NCBI RefSeq assembly: GCF_000760735.1
Contig: NZ_JMEX01000008.1
Span: forward strand, 2,576,915-2,640,914
Reading direction: 5' to 3'
From: Rhodococcoides fascians A44A
Lineage (GTDB): Bacteria; Actinomycetota; Actinomycetes; Mycobacteriales; Mycobacteriaceae
Length of the DNA: 64,000 nt
Of the stretch, positions 16,065 to 25,258 are shown one piece after another. Position 1 is the stretch's first letter, and the number at the start of each line of letters is the position of its first letter. The notes beneath the pieces are model-generated. The model saw only the letters and a list, made by a program, of their open reading frames with translations. It had not been told where the DNA came from and did not search any database. A program made the translations under genes and the position numbers.

Positions 16065-19000
16065 GGCGAATCGAAACGGCCGCCGCCTGGCGTGATGTTC
16101 AGCAGAGCGTCCACCCGAGGAATCTCGCGGTAGGTACCGAACCGGTGGTGGGTGATGCTGAGGGCCTGCTCACGCAGGAACGGCAGCATCTCGACGCGAC
16201 CCGCTTCGGTCACGGCGCCCGACCACACTGCGGCAGACGGCCCGGTGGGCACGTCGGTTCCGGACCCGACGACGCGGGTTCTGTCCGTCCCGCCGTGCGA
16301 AACCGCACGCGCCCAGTCCGTTTCGGTGTCGACCGTCACGTCATTGGTTGTCAGGAACCCGAGCACGTCCTCCCCGAGAGCGACGGACGCGTGCACGGAC
16401 AGGCGAAGAGGGGAACGGGCTCGCAACCCGGCGGCGACGACGCGCAGAACCTCCACGGGGCGAGCGTCGGCCTCCGCTCGTACGGTCACCGGGGTAGGAA
16501 GGTAGCGCAGCACGTTCGCCTCCACCCCGAGATGCGATACGTCACGGGTGACGCCGAACTCCGTGTCCCACGCCACGAGATCGCTTGCCAGAGAGCGCCG
16601 TAGAAAGTCGAGGTCGTCGCCGACCGCTGCGGTCTCGCGCAGGAAGGCCTCCGCCCACGCGTCGGCCACACAGCCGACGGTCGTGCCGGACGAGGGGAGG
16701 GGCGACCAGTCGGACAGGCCGACGAGGTAGTTCGGTCCGCCGGCCTTGCTCCCCGTGCCGACCGTCGATTTCTTCCACCCGCCGAAGGGCTGCCGTCGCA
16801 CGACGGCTCCGGTGATTCCTCGGCCCACGTAGAGATTGCCTGCGGCGACGCCTTGAATCCACTGCGCCTGTTCCGCGTCGTCGAGGGAGTGAAGGCCAGC
16901 GGTGAGCCCGTAGTCGACGTCGTTCTGTACCTCGATCGCCTCGGCAAGGGTGGCGACGGTGATGATGCCGAGGATCGGACCGAAGTACTCGGTTCGGTGG
17001 AACTCGGAACCAGGAGAAACGCCGACGCGGATTCCCGGCGACCACAGCCGGCTCTCGTCGTCCAGTGCGCGGGGTTCGAGCAACCACGACTCACCGGGAT
17101 CGAGGTGGGTGAGACCCCGGAGAACCTTGCCGCTCGCAGGTTCGACGAGTGGACCGATGCGCGATTCCGGGTCCGTCGGGTACGCGACCTTCATGGACCG
17201 GACGGCGTCGACCAGCTGGCCCAGGAAACGGTCCGATGTGCCGACGGATCCGACCAGAATCGCCAGGGACGCTGCGGAGCACTTCTGGCCCGCGTGGCCG
17301 AAGGCAGACTTCGCGAGGTCCTTCACCGCCAGGTCGAGATCGGCAGCGGGTGTGACGACCATGGCGTTCTTACCGCTCGTCTCCGCGAACAGCCGAATGC
17401 CGGGGCGTAGCCGGTGGAACAGCTCCGCCGTCTCGTAGCCACCCGTGAGGATCACCTGATCGACCCGCGGATCCGCGACGAGGGTGCCGGCGAGAGACGC
17501 CTCGTCGACGTGGACGAGGCGCAACACATCTCGCGGCACGCCCGCCCGCCACAGAGCGTCGACCATCACCGAACCGCAGCGTTTCGCCTGCGGCGCAGGC
17601 TTGATCACGACGGCAGAACCCGCGGCAAGCGCGGCCAGGGTCGATCCCGCCGGTATCGCCACCGGAAAGTTCCACGGTGGTGTGACGACGGTCAGACGCC
17701 TCGGCCGATGGAGTGCGCCGTCCACGTGCGCAAGCTCCTCGGCGAGTTCGGCGTAGTACCCGGCGAAGTCGCTGGCCTCGCTGACCTCGGGGTCGCCCTC
17801 CTCCAGGGTCTTGCCGCACTCCGCGGCCATGACTTCGAGCAGGTCCGCACGTGCGCGAGACAGCTCGCGCGCCGCGGACCTCAGGATGCGTGCTCGCTCG
17901 GGCGACGGGAGCGAACCCCAGCCCACCCCTGCGTCGCACGTCTGCTGAATCAGCTCGTCGAGGCGGACGGGATCGTCGACGGTGTACTCGACGACGAGGT
18001 CTTCCCCGATGCCCGACGCCTCGGCGCGCTCGAGAATGCCGCGGCCCCACCCTCTGTTGGCGGCCGAGGAGGGATCCGTGTCGGGGGTGTTGGCGAACGG
18101 TACTGGGACATCGGTGCTGTCGGCGCGGTCGGCGCTGTCGGTGGTGCGGTTCTGGCTCCGTCGCCGCGCGGGGACGGAGTCGTCCAGGGCGGTCAGGGAA
18201 GCGCGGAATCGATTCTCCTGCATCATGAACTGCGGGGTCGGTTGCCCGCTCTCGGTGGTCAGTTCGAACATCGAGGGCATGAAGTTCTCCGGCGCTGCTC
18301 CTTCTTCCAGCCGGCGGACGAGGTAGGCGATCGCGACGTCGAACTCGTCGGCGCCGACAACGGGGGTGTAGAGAAGCATCCCGCCGGTGTCCTCGGCGAT
18401 CACCTGCGCCGTCGCCGACGCCATGCCCAGCAGCATCTCGAATTCGTATCCGGACTCGATGCCGCGCTGTTCGGCGAGACACCGTGCCCAGGCGAGGTCG
18501 AAGAGGTTGTGCCCGGCAACGCCGATGTGCACGTTGCGGATTCGATCGGGATCGAGCGCGTGGTCGAGGATGCGCTTGTAGTTGGTGTCGGTGTCCTGTT
18601 TGGACGACCACGTGGCCAGGGGCCATCCGTGCAGAGCGGATTCGACTCGCTCGAGCGGAAGATTCGCGCCCTTGACGACGCGGACTTTGACCGCTGCACC
18701 TCCGCGTGCAGTACGCCGGGCGGCCCAGTCCTGCAACCGCATCATCGCGGACAACGAGTCAGGAAGGTACGCCTGCAACACGATTCCCGCCTCGAGCGAC
18801 AGAAGTTCAGGTCGGTCCAGCAGGGTCGTGAACACCGCGATCGTCAGATCGAGATCGTGGTATTCCTCCATGTCCAGGTTGATGAACTTGGGTGTGCCGG
18901 ACTGCGCGGCCGCCGAGTACAGCGGTGCGAGCTCGTCGACGGTGTGTGCGACGGCCTCCTCGAACGCCCAGGGCGAGTGCGGCGCAACGACCGCCGACAC

Positions 19001-19534
19001 CTTGACGGACACGTAGTCGACATCCGATCGCGCCAGTAACGCCGTGGTTCCGTCGAGACGTGCCCGAGCCCCGGCCGACCCCATCACGGCCTCGCCGAGC
19101 AGATTGATGCCCGGACGCATTCCGTTCCGGCGGATGCGAGCGAGACCGCGAGAGAGTGCGCGCGGCGAGGCGTCGAGCACGAGGTGGCCGACCATCGCTC
19201 GCAACGCCTTCTTCGCGATGGGCACGACCAATGCCGGTGCGACCCTCGCGGCCACGTTGCCGAGACGAAGGGCGACACGCAGATGCACGCCCAGGAACTG
19301 CGGCAGATCACCGTCCGTCAGATGCGCCCAGTTCCTGGCGGCGACCCGCACGTCCTCCGGCCGTACGACGCCGTCGATGAACCCCACGGCGAACTCCAGA
19401 CCACGCTCGTCGCGCAGCAGGCCCGCGAGACGCACGGCGGCACGGTCGGTGGGACGGTCGGCGGAGAGAGTCACCCAACGCCGTGCCAGGGCAACCGCGT
19501 CGTCCGCCAGTTCTTCGCGCGTCCTCGGTGCCAT
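16061..19534 (-). CDS. putA: Bifunctional proline dehydrogenase / glutamate-semialdehyde dehydrogenase
   Basis: 1157 residues from ATG 19534 (GGAGGAG 8 nt upstream; a GTG at 19543 abuts the ribosome site and is unlikely). The N-terminal half is a proline dehydrogenase barrel (YVSVKVSAV, INLDMEEYHDLDLT, VRVVKGANLPLE, SGYEFEMLLGMA). After a Ser/Asp-rich linker (about 460-500) comes an aldehyde dehydrogenase with Glu718 (FAETSGKNA) and catalytic Cys752 (GHAGQKCS). A further C-terminal part of about 180 residues lacks clear catalytic motifs. There is no N-terminal ribbon-helix-helix domain, so unlike E. coli PutA it should not bind DNA. It oxidises proline to glutamate, using FAD then NAD+. It is coupled to the SRPBCC gene. 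Confidence 0.95.
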   Translation of the reverse strand: MAPRTREELADDAVALARRWVTLSADRPTDRAAVRLAGLLRDERGLEFAVGFIDGVVRPEDVRVAARNWAHLTDGDLPQFLGVHLRVALRLGNVAARVAPALVVPIAKKALRAMVGHLVLDASPRALSRGLARIRRNGMRPGINLLGEAVMGSAGARARLDGTTALLARSDVDYVSVKVSAVVAPHSPWAFEEAVAHTVDELAPLYSAAAQSGTPKFINLDMEEYHDLDLTIAVFTTLLDRPELLSLEAGIVLQAYLPDSLSAMMRLQDWAARRTARGGAAVKVRVVKGANLPLERVESALHGWPLATWSSKQDTDTNYKRILDHALDPDRIRNVHIGVAGHNLFDLAWARCLAEQRGIESGYEFEMLLGMASATAQVIAEDTGGMLLYTPVVGADEFDVAIAYLVRRLEEGAAPENFMPSMFELTTESGQPTPQFMMQENRFRASLTALDDSVPARRRSQNRTTDSADRADSTDVPVPFANTPDTDPSSAANRGWGRGILERAEASGIGEDLVVEYTVDDPVRLDELIQQTCDAGVGWGSLPSPERARILRSAARELSRARADLLEVMAAECGKTLEEGDPEVSEASDFAGYYAELAEELAHVDGALHRPRRLTVVTPPWNFPVAIPAGSTLAALAAGSAVVIKPAPQAKRCGSVMVDALWRAGVPRDVLRLVHVDEASLAGTLVADPRVDQVILTGGYETAELFHRLRPGIRLFAETSGKNAMVVTPAADLDLAVKDLAKSAFGHAGQKCSAASLAILVGSVGTSDRFLGQLVDAVRSMKVAYPTDPESRIGPLVEPASGKVLRGLTHLDPGESWLLEPRALDDESRLWSPGIRVGVSPGSEFHRTEYFGPILGIITVATLAEAIEVQNDVDYGLTAGLHSLDDAEQAQWIQGVAAGNLYVGRGITGAVVRRQPFGGWKKSTVGTGSKAGGPNYLVGLSDWSPLPSSGTTVGCVADAWAEAFLRETAAVGDDLDFLRRSLASDLVAWDTEFGVTRDVSHLGVEANVLRYLPTPVTVRAEADARPVEVLRVVAAGLRARSPLRLSVHASVALGEDVLGFLTTNDVTVDTETDWARAVSHGGTDRTRVVGSGTDVPTGPSAAVWSGAVTEAGRVEMLPFLREQALSITHHRFGTYREIPRVDALLNITPGGGRFDSP

Positions 19535-19567
19535 GGTCCACACTCCTCCGGGATTGACGGGCTTCGA

Positions 19568-20542
19568 CTAGGGGGCAGGGCTTGTTTCGGGTGTCACCAG
19601 TCCATTCTGTATGCGAAGTCCGTCGGCGGTGTTCCACTCGGAGGTTCGAGCTGCCGCCGTCGACGCGAGCGCTGCTCGGAACGCCCGGATCGCGGGGTGC
19701 CCGCCGCGTCCGGCACGAACTGCGGTGTAGATGGTGCGGTCCGGACGCCCCGGCAGTGCGCGGAGATCGAGTCCGTCGGACTGGTTCGCGGCGATCAGTG
19801 CGGGAATGAACGCCGCGGCGTGGCCGGTGCGCACCAGATGGGCGTGCATCAGGGGGTCCGGGCTGACGAAGCGGACTCGGGGCTCGAATCCTGCGGCACG
19901 GCACACCGACCGGGCCCACGTTCCTGTCGCACTGTCCGGCGGGTCCATCGCCCAGGGCACGTCGAACAGGCCTGCCAGGTCGGTACGCGCGGACGGCAAC
20001 CACGCGGCCTCGGACGGGACGGCGAGCAGCAGTGGATCGACGGCGAGATCCGCCCGGTCGATGTTGGCTCGGACCGGCTCGGGCATACCGGGGTATTCCT
20101 CACCGAGAATCAGGTCGAAGGAGTGCGACAACAGGCCGTCGTAGGCAGCGACGACCTGAAGTTGGTCGAACTCGACGGTCAACGACGGTTCCTCGGCAGC
20201 CAGCAGGTCCAGCACTGCAGGCACGATCGCGAACACGACCGTCTGAAACGACGCGACCCGCAGTGTTCCCTGAACTGCGGACTGAGCCGACGCGAGATCC
20301 GCCTCGGCTTCCTCCAGTTGGCGAAGGACGATCTCGGCGTGAGCGGCGAGTCCGATGGCGGCGTCGGTCAGTGTCACCCCTCGCCCCACCGGTTCCAGCA
20401 GCCGAACGCCGGACTCCTTCTCGAGCAGCGACAGCTGCTGCGACACCGCCGACGGCGTGTAGGACATCACACGGGCTACCTCGGCGAGCGTGCCGCGCCG
20501 CTGCAATTCGAGGAGGATCCGCAGGCGAGGGACGTTGAGCAT
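19568..20542 (-). CDS. LysR family transcriptional regulator
   Basis: 324 residues from ATG 20542. The N-terminal winged helix (LRILLELQRRGTLAEVARVM, TPSAVSQQLSLLEKESGVRLLEPVGRGVTLTDA) is canonical LysR, followed by a substrate-binding domain with a GTLRVASFQTV start. It diverges from an EamA-type exporter gene across a 91-bp gap with an AT-rich dyad, the usual LysR layout, so the exporter is the likely target. It is also just upstream of putA on the same strand (34 bp), so a role in amino-acid response is possible. Effector unknown. Confidence 0.9.
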   Translation of the reverse strand: MLNVPRLRILLELQRRGTLAEVARVMSYTPSAVSQQLSLLEKESGVRLLEPVGRGVTLTDAAIGLAAHAEIVLRQLEEAEADLASAQSAVQGTLRVASFQTVVFAIVPAVLDLLAAEEPSLTVEFDQLQVVAAYDGLLSHSFDLILGEEYPGMPEPVRANIDRADLAVDPLLLAVPSEAAWLPSARTDLAGLFDVPWAMDPPDSATGTWARSVCRAAGFEPRVRFVSPDPLMHAHLVRTGHAAAFIPALIAANQSDGLDLRALPGRPDRTIYTAVRAGRGGHPAIRAFRAALASTAAARTSEWNTADGLRIQNGLVTPETSPAP

Positions 20543-20564
20543 CGGGTTCCCGTCATAGGTAAGC

Positions 20565-20580
20565 AATAATGACCGTTATT
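20565..20580. promoter_or_regulatory. AT-rich dyad AATAA-N6-TTATT in LysR/EamA intergenic region
   Basis: AATAA tgaccg TTATT lies 22 bp upstream of the LysR start and 53 bp upstream of the exporter start. It is conspicuously AT-rich for this genome and has the dyad form of LysR sites. Confidence 0.45.
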
Positions 20581-20633
20581 CTACAAAATGATTCGCTGGA
20601 CTTACGTGAGTTACGCGAGAAGCATTCACTGTC

Positions 20634-21536
20634 ATGACGGCAACCTCCCGGACACCCGGCACGGGATCAGCAGTAGCGATGATGGTCGGGTCGTGTCTGT
20701 CCCTGCAGTTCGGCGCGGCTCTTGCCGTTCAGATATTTCCTGTCGCCGGGTCGTGGGCCGTCACTGCAGCCCGGTTGGCCATCGCAGCCGCTCTGCTGCT
20801 CCTGCTGGTGCGTCCACGGGTACGCGGATGGTCGAGGGAGCAGTGGAAGAGCATGGCTGCGCTGGGATTCGCATTGGCCGCCATGAACGGATGCTTCTAT
20901 GCCGCGATCGATCGAATCCCCCTCGGCGTGGCCGTATCGATCGAGTTTCTCGGTCCACTCGTTCTGGCCGCCGTCCTGTCACGTCGGCGCGCCGACGTCG
21001 GGTGGGCGTGCCTCGCGCTGGTCGGAATGGTGCTGTTGGGCGTCGAATCCGCGGTTCACGCAACGAGTCTCGATCCTGTCGGCATCATGTTCGCGCTGTT
21101 CGCCGCGTCGTTCTGGGTCCTCTACATCCTGACCAATGCACGGGTAGCGGCAACGGTTCCCGGCACAGGAGGCCTGGCTGCGGCAATGGTGATCGCCGCG
21201 GTCTGCGTCCTTCCCGTCGGGATGATGCAAGGGCTCACCGCCTTCGCGGACCCCGAAACCCTGGCCCTCGCAACGGTGGTGGCGCTGTTGTCGTCGGTCG
21301 TTCCGTACACCCTCGAACTTGCTGCGCTGCGAATCGTTCCGCGCAACGTCTTCGGCGTCCTACTGGCCCTGGAACCGATCTTCGCGACACTGGCGGGATG
21401 GCTGCTGCTGCACCAAGCCGCAGGGGCGATCCGGCTGACTGCCATCGCACTGGTCATCGCCGCGACGGTGGGAACCGTCCTGACGGCCGAGCGCGTCGCG
21501 TCGGTACCCGCCCGGCCCGAGGTCGAAGCCGTCTGA
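20634..21536 (+). CDS. EamA/RhtA-like drug/metabolite exporter
   Basis: 300 residues with about ten membrane helices in two EamA repeats; the glycine/alanine-rich first helix (GSCLSLQFGAALAVQIF) and the LEPIFATLAGWLLL motif near the end are typical of the RhtA (threonine/homoserine efflux) branch of the DMT superfamily. It probably exports an amino acid or small metabolite from the cytoplasm. It is divergent from a LysR regulator, as often seen for RhtA/ArgO-type exporters. The start ATG 20634 has only a weak ribosome site (GAGAAG). Substrate not determinable. Confidence 0.87.
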   Translation: MTATSRTPGTGSAVAMMVGSCLSLQFGAALAVQIFPVAGSWAVTAARLAIAAALLLLLVRPRVRGWSREQWKSMAALGFALAAMNGCFYAAIDRIPLGVAVSIEFLGPLVLAAVLSRRRADVGWACLALVGMVLLGVESAVHATSLDPVGIMFALFAASFWVLYILTNARVAATVPGTGGLAAAMVIAAVCVLPVGMMQGLTAFADPETLALATVVALLSSVVPYTLELAALRIVPRNVFGVLLALEPIFATLAGWLLLHQAAGAIRLTAIALVIAATVGTVLTAERVASVPARPEVEAV

Positions 21537-21680
21537 GCCGGCGCCTGCATGACATCTGTCATGCCCGACCCGTGACGAAGTAGCGCGGTTTCGATTCCCG
21601 TCTGCACTGTTGTGGAGCGTGCGTGTCGACGACTCTGGGAACAGACGACCGAGCGACGACTTCGACACGAGGAGGACACG

Positions 21681-22358
21681 ATGACGACTCCGGACCCCAC
21701 ACCGATTCGAGACGAGAAGAAAGCCGACGCCACCCAACTCCTGCTGAACAACCTCGGCGGCGTGAGCGGAATGATCTACACGGCGGTCCCTGTGGTCGCC
21801 TTCGTGACCGCCAACGCGGTGGCCTCGCTTCCGATTGCCATCGGAATCGCCGTCGCCATCGCCGTCGTGCTGACAGCGCTGAGAATGGTGCGCGGTGAAC
21901 CGATCGTCCAGGCGAGCGGCGGACTGATCGGCGTCGTGACGGCCGGTGCCGTTGCCGCGTGGACGGGCTCGGCCGGCGGATACTTCCTGATCGGAATCTG
22001 GACCAGCCTGGTCATGGGTGCGCTGATGGTGGCATCCCTGCTCGCGCGTCGACCACTGACCGGACTCCTGTGGAACGCGCTGCACGGCAACAAGTACCCG
22101 TGGCGATCGGATAGCTCCACTCTGCGTGCGCACGACATCGCGACCGGCGCCTTCGCGCTGCTGTTCGGTGCCCGCTACATCGTGCAGGATCACCTCTACG
22201 ACACCGACGCCACCGGGTGGTTGGCCTTCGCGAAGATCTCCATGGGCACCCCGCTGTTCGCCCTCGCGATCCTGGTCACCGTCGGGGCTTTCCGACGCTC
22301 CACGAAGCGTCTCGTGAACGACACCTTTCCGAACACACAGGGAGTGAGCCACCCGTGA
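21681..22358 (+). CDS. DUF3159 family membrane protein
   Basis: 225 residues from ATG 21681 with GAGGAGG 5 nt upstream. A short charged N-terminus is followed by NNLGGVSGMIYTAVPVVAFV and about six membrane helices with the RGEPIVQASGGLIGV and GNKYPWRS segments, as in actinobacterial DUF3159 proteins. Function unknown. Its TGA overlaps the GTG of the following hydrolase gene (GTGA), so the two are co-translated. Confidence 0.85.
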   Translation: MTTPDPTPIRDEKKADATQLLLNNLGGVSGMIYTAVPVVAFVTANAVASLPIAIGIAVAIAVVLTALRMVRGEPIVQASGGLIGVVTAGAVAAWTGSAGGYFLIGIWTSLVMGALMVASLLARRPLTGLLWNALHGNKYPWRSDSSTLRAHDIATGAFALLFGARYIVQDHLYDTDATGWLAFAKISMGTPLFALAILVTVGAFRRSTKRLVNDTFPNTQGVSHP

Positions 22359-23908
22359 ACTATCGTCACCGACCGCGCCGGAGCGTAAGCCTCCTGGCCG
22401 CAACAGTTCTCGTCCTCGGGGCATGCAGCCAGGCCGAGCCGGAGCCGAACACGACTGCAGATCTGGATCGCTTCTACGATCAGGCGGTGACGTTCGAGCC
22501 GTGCGAGGGGTACGGCACGACGTCGACCGACGAGGCAGCGTTCGTCAGCGATCCGACGTTTCGGTGCGCGCGCGTGGACGTCCCGCTCGACTACGACGAT
22601 CCCGACGGACGGACGGCGCAGATCGCGTTGCTGAAAGTCCCCGCGAAAGGCGAGCCCATCGGGTCGTTGCTGCTCAACTCGGGCGGCCCCGGAGGCCCTG
22701 GCATGAGCATGGCCGCAGCCGCGGCGACAACGCTGGCGGACAGTCCGTTGACCGAGAAGTTCGACATCGTCGGATTCGATCCGCGCGGCGTCGCGGCGTC
22801 GACGCCGGCCATCGACTGCTTCACCGACGCCGAGAACGAAGCAGGCGAGGCGTACACGACAGTTCTGACGGGAGCGAGGTCGCTGTCGGAAGACGGGGCA
22901 CGCGAGCTGGTTCGGCAATGTGCCGAGCGGTCCGGCGGCGAGGACGTTCTGGCGAACGTCGGAACTCGTGACGCAGCCCGGGACATGGATGTGCTACGCG
23001 AAGTGCTGGGCGACGACCGGCTCAGTTACCTCGGACAGAGTTACGGCACTCGCCTGGGCGCGGTCTACGGAGAGATGTTCCCGCAGAACGTTCGAGCCAT
23101 GGTGCTCGACGGTGCCATCGATCCACTGCAGAGCACAGCGGACCGTCGGATCGATCAGTTCACGGCGTTCCAGGAGGCATTCGACGCCATGGCTGCGGAC
23201 TGCGCCACCGAGCCCGACTGCCCTCTCGGGCAGGATCCGGCGAGGTCCGTCGAGAATTTCCAGAACATCGTCCGCCCGCTGATCGACGATCCGATCGTGA
23301 CCCCGGACGGCAGGAAGATGGACTTCGACGCCGCCTACGGGGCCGTGATCGCCGGGCTGTACGACTCGACCGTCTGGCCGGTCATCACCAAGGGCATCGC
23401 GGAACTACAGGTGGGGCAGGCGGAGACGTTGCTGAAGATCAGTGACGTGTTCGGTGGGCGTGACGTCGACGGCGCCTACCCGAATTTCGCCGAGGCGCTG
23501 TACGCGATCAACTGCAACGACGAGCAGCGCAACACTGCCGAACAGGAGGTCGAGCTCAAGGAGCGAATTCAGGGCATCGCGCCGTTCACCGACTCAGGTC
23601 TGGGGCCGGAAGGTGCACGCGACCCGTGTGAATCCTGGCCCGTCGAACCCACTCTGGGATTCCCGTACGCAACCGATATCGACGGTCTGCCCGACACGTT
23701 GACCATCTCCATCACCGGCGACCCGTCCACGCCCTACGCGGGTGGTGTCAGCCTTGCCGAGACGCTGGGTGGGTCACTGCTCTCCGTCGACGGAGACCAG
23801 CACACCGTCGCGTTCTCCGGAGCGAACGACTGCGTCGACACGGTCGTGGCCGAGTACCTCGTAGACCTGAAATCCCCACCGGAGGGGGCCCGCTGCGCTC
23901 TCGACTAG
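22355..23908 (+). CDS. Lipoprotein alpha/beta hydrolase, tripeptidyl-aminopeptidase type
   Basis: 517 residues from GTG 22355. The signal peptide ends in the lipobox LGAC, so the enzyme is probably a lipoprotein on the outer face. The fold is the SlpD/TAP type: oxyanion region NSGGPGGPGMS, nucleophile Ser229 in GQSYGTRLGA, a lid region rich in Asp/Glu and Cys, and a C-terminal TAP-like segment (TISITGDPSTPYAGG, DGDQHTVAF) with the Asp and His of the triad. Relatives cleave tripeptides or small esters. It overlaps the DUF3159 gene by 4 nt and shares the palindromic stop CTAG with the convergent downstream gene. Confidence 0.92.
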   Translation: MNYRHRPRRSVSLLAATVLVLGACSQAEPEPNTTADLDRFYDQAVTFEPCEGYGTTSTDEAAFVSDPTFRCARVDVPLDYDDPDGRTAQIALLKVPAKGEPIGSLLLNSGGPGGPGMSMAAAAATTLADSPLTEKFDIVGFDPRGVAASTPAIDCFTDAENEAGEAYTTVLTGARSLSEDGARELVRQCAERSGGEDVLANVGTRDAARDMDVLREVLGDDRLSYLGQSYGTRLGAVYGEMFPQNVRAMVLDGAIDPLQSTADRRIDQFTAFQEAFDAMAADCATEPDCPLGQDPARSVENFQNIVRPLIDDPIVTPDGRKMDFDAAYGAVIAGLYDSTVWPVITKGIAELQVGQAETLLKISDVFGGRDVDGAYPNFAEALYAINCNDEQRNTAEQEVELKERIQGIAPFTDSGLGPEGARDPCESWPVEPTLGFPYATDIDGLPDTLTISITGDPSTPYAGGVSLAETLGGSLLSVDGDQHTVAFSGANDCVDTVVAEYLVDLKSPPEGARCALD

Positions 23909-24699
23909 GCCGTGCGAGTTTCGCTTCCCGCCAACAGGATCGACGCGATGAGCTCTGGGTTGTCACTCATCGGGACGTGGCCGACGCCCGGCACGGTGAT
24001 GAACGTGGCGTGCGGCAGGTTCCGCTTCGCGACTGCACGCTCGTAGATCGGCAGGGTGAGGTCGCGTCGGCCCCAGGCGATGGTGATGGGAACCTGCGGC
24101 TCGGCCGCGACGGGAAGTTCGAACACCGCGTCCAATCCTTCGTCGACGAAGGTGTTGGAGACCAGGGACGCGGTGTCCACCACGGCGTCGGCGTACGGCA
24201 CACGGCTGGGGTGGGCGAAGAACGCGGAGATGGCCGGGTAGCGCACGGCTTTGTAGGAGAGCAGGCGAGGCGCATGCTCGCCCATTCCGCGGGCCAGGGT
24301 CCGCAGAACGCGGAACGTGCCGATCGCCCGGCGTCGATCGAGGTCGTTCACGAAGAACCCGGCGGGAGACAGCGCGGTCGCCGACGCCACCCGCCCGCGG
24401 CACGCCATGGCGATCGCCAGCCAGCCCCCCAGGGAGTTACCACCGATGTGAGGCTTCGCGTCCGGAGTGTCGAAGTCTCCGAGCAGATCGTCGAGGGCAT
24501 CGACGACGTAGCCGAGCGGATCGCTTACGTTCGCCTCGAGTGCGGGGGACTCGCCGTGACCGAGCAGGTCGACGGTGACCACCCGTCGATAGGGCGTGAG
24601 TAGATCGAGGATCGGATCCCACGCCTGCCTCCGGTGAACCACTCCGTGAACGAGGACGAGAGTGGGCCCGCTACCGGCGACGTCGTACCGCATCTTCAT
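23905..24699 (-). CDS. Alpha/beta hydrolase
   Basis: 264 residues from ATG 24699 (a second in-frame ATG lies two codons in; the ribosome site is weak). Motifs: oxyanion HGVVHRR after LVLVHG, nucleophile Ser in GGNSLGGWLA, the acid in WGRRDLTLP and His in GVGHVPMSD. This is a general esterase/lipase/hydrolase fold with no diagnostic substrate pocket. It is convergent with the TAP-type hydrolase: both stops use the same CTAG (23905-23908). It is divergent from the DGPF-ECF42 operon across about 150 bp. Confidence 0.88.
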   Translation of the reverse strand: MKMRYDVAGSGPTLVLVHGVVHRRQAWDPILDLLTPYRRVVTVDLLGHGESPALEANVSDPLGYVVDALDDLLGDFDTPDAKPHIGGNSLGGWLAIAMACRGRVASATALSPAGFFVNDLDRRRAIGTFRVLRTLARGMGEHAPRLLSYKAVRYPAISAFFAHPSRVPYADAVVDTASLVSNTFVDEGLDAVFELPVAAEPQVPITIAWGRRDLTLPIYERAVAKRNLPHATFITVPGVGHVPMSDNPELIASILLAGSETRTA

Positions 24700-24773
24700 G
24701 GGAGCACATAGTAGCTGTGAATAGAGGTAACACCTACTCTTTTGCCGAATCGGAGAAATATCTTCGGGGACGA

Positions 24774-24800
24774 TGTCGAAAACGCTCACCCGGTTCCGTC
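24774..24800 (+). promoter_or_regulatory. ECF42-type promoter in front of the DGPF-sigma operon
   Basis: TGTCGA at 24774-24779 is followed after 17 bp by CGTC at 24797-24800, 50 bp before the DGPF gene. Motifs reported for ECF42 sigma factors are TGTCGA at -35 and CG(A/T)C at -10, so this matches both elements and suggests autoregulation. A small AGGT-N3-ACCT dyad lies further up at 24725-24735. Confidence 0.65.
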
Positions 24801-24849
24801 CCAGGGTTGGATGCAACCACAGAGGCTGCACAGAGACGAGGAGATCATC

Positions 24850-25257
24850 ATGGCCAAGTACCTGTTTCTCAAGCATTACCGCGGCGCTCCCGAGGCAGTC
24901 AACGACGTCCCCATGAACGAATGGACACAGGACGAGGTGGAGGCCCACCTGAAGTACATGGACGACTTCGCCGCCAAGCTGCAGCAGACCGGCGAGTTCG
25001 TCGACAGTCAGGCGCTGAAGCAGGCCGGTGCGTGGGTCCGGTACGACGGCCAGGGAAAGCCGCCGGTCACCGACGGCCCGTTCGCCGAGACGAAGGATCT
25101 CATCGCCGGATGGATGGTCATCGACGTCGACTCCTACGACCGCGCGCTGGAGCTCGCGGCCGAACTGTCCGCCGCACCCGGTGCAGGCGGTGAGCCGATT
25201 CACGAGTGGCTCGAAGTCCGCCCGCTGATGAGCACGCCCACCACCATCGAAGACTGA
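24850..25257 (+). CDS. DGPF-domain (YCII-related) protein, ECF42 partner
   Basis: 135 residues from ATG 24850 with GAGGAG upstream. It is a YCII/DGPF-type ferredoxin-like fold: MAKYLFLKHYRG at the start, the defining DGPFAETKDLIAGWMVID motif around residue 77 and a C-terminal IHEWLEVRPL strand. Such proteins are encoded next to group 42 ECF sigma factors and are thought to be part of the same signalling unit; their biochemical role is not settled. The sigma gene starts one base after its stop. Confidence 0.9.
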   Translation: MAKYLFLKHYRGAPEAVNDVPMNEWTQDEVEAHLKYMDDFAAKLQQTGEFVDSQALKQAGAWVRYDGQGKPPVTDGPFAETKDLIAGWMVIDVDSYDRALELAAELSAAPGAGGEPIHEWLEVRPLMSTPTTIED

Positions 25258-25258
25258 C

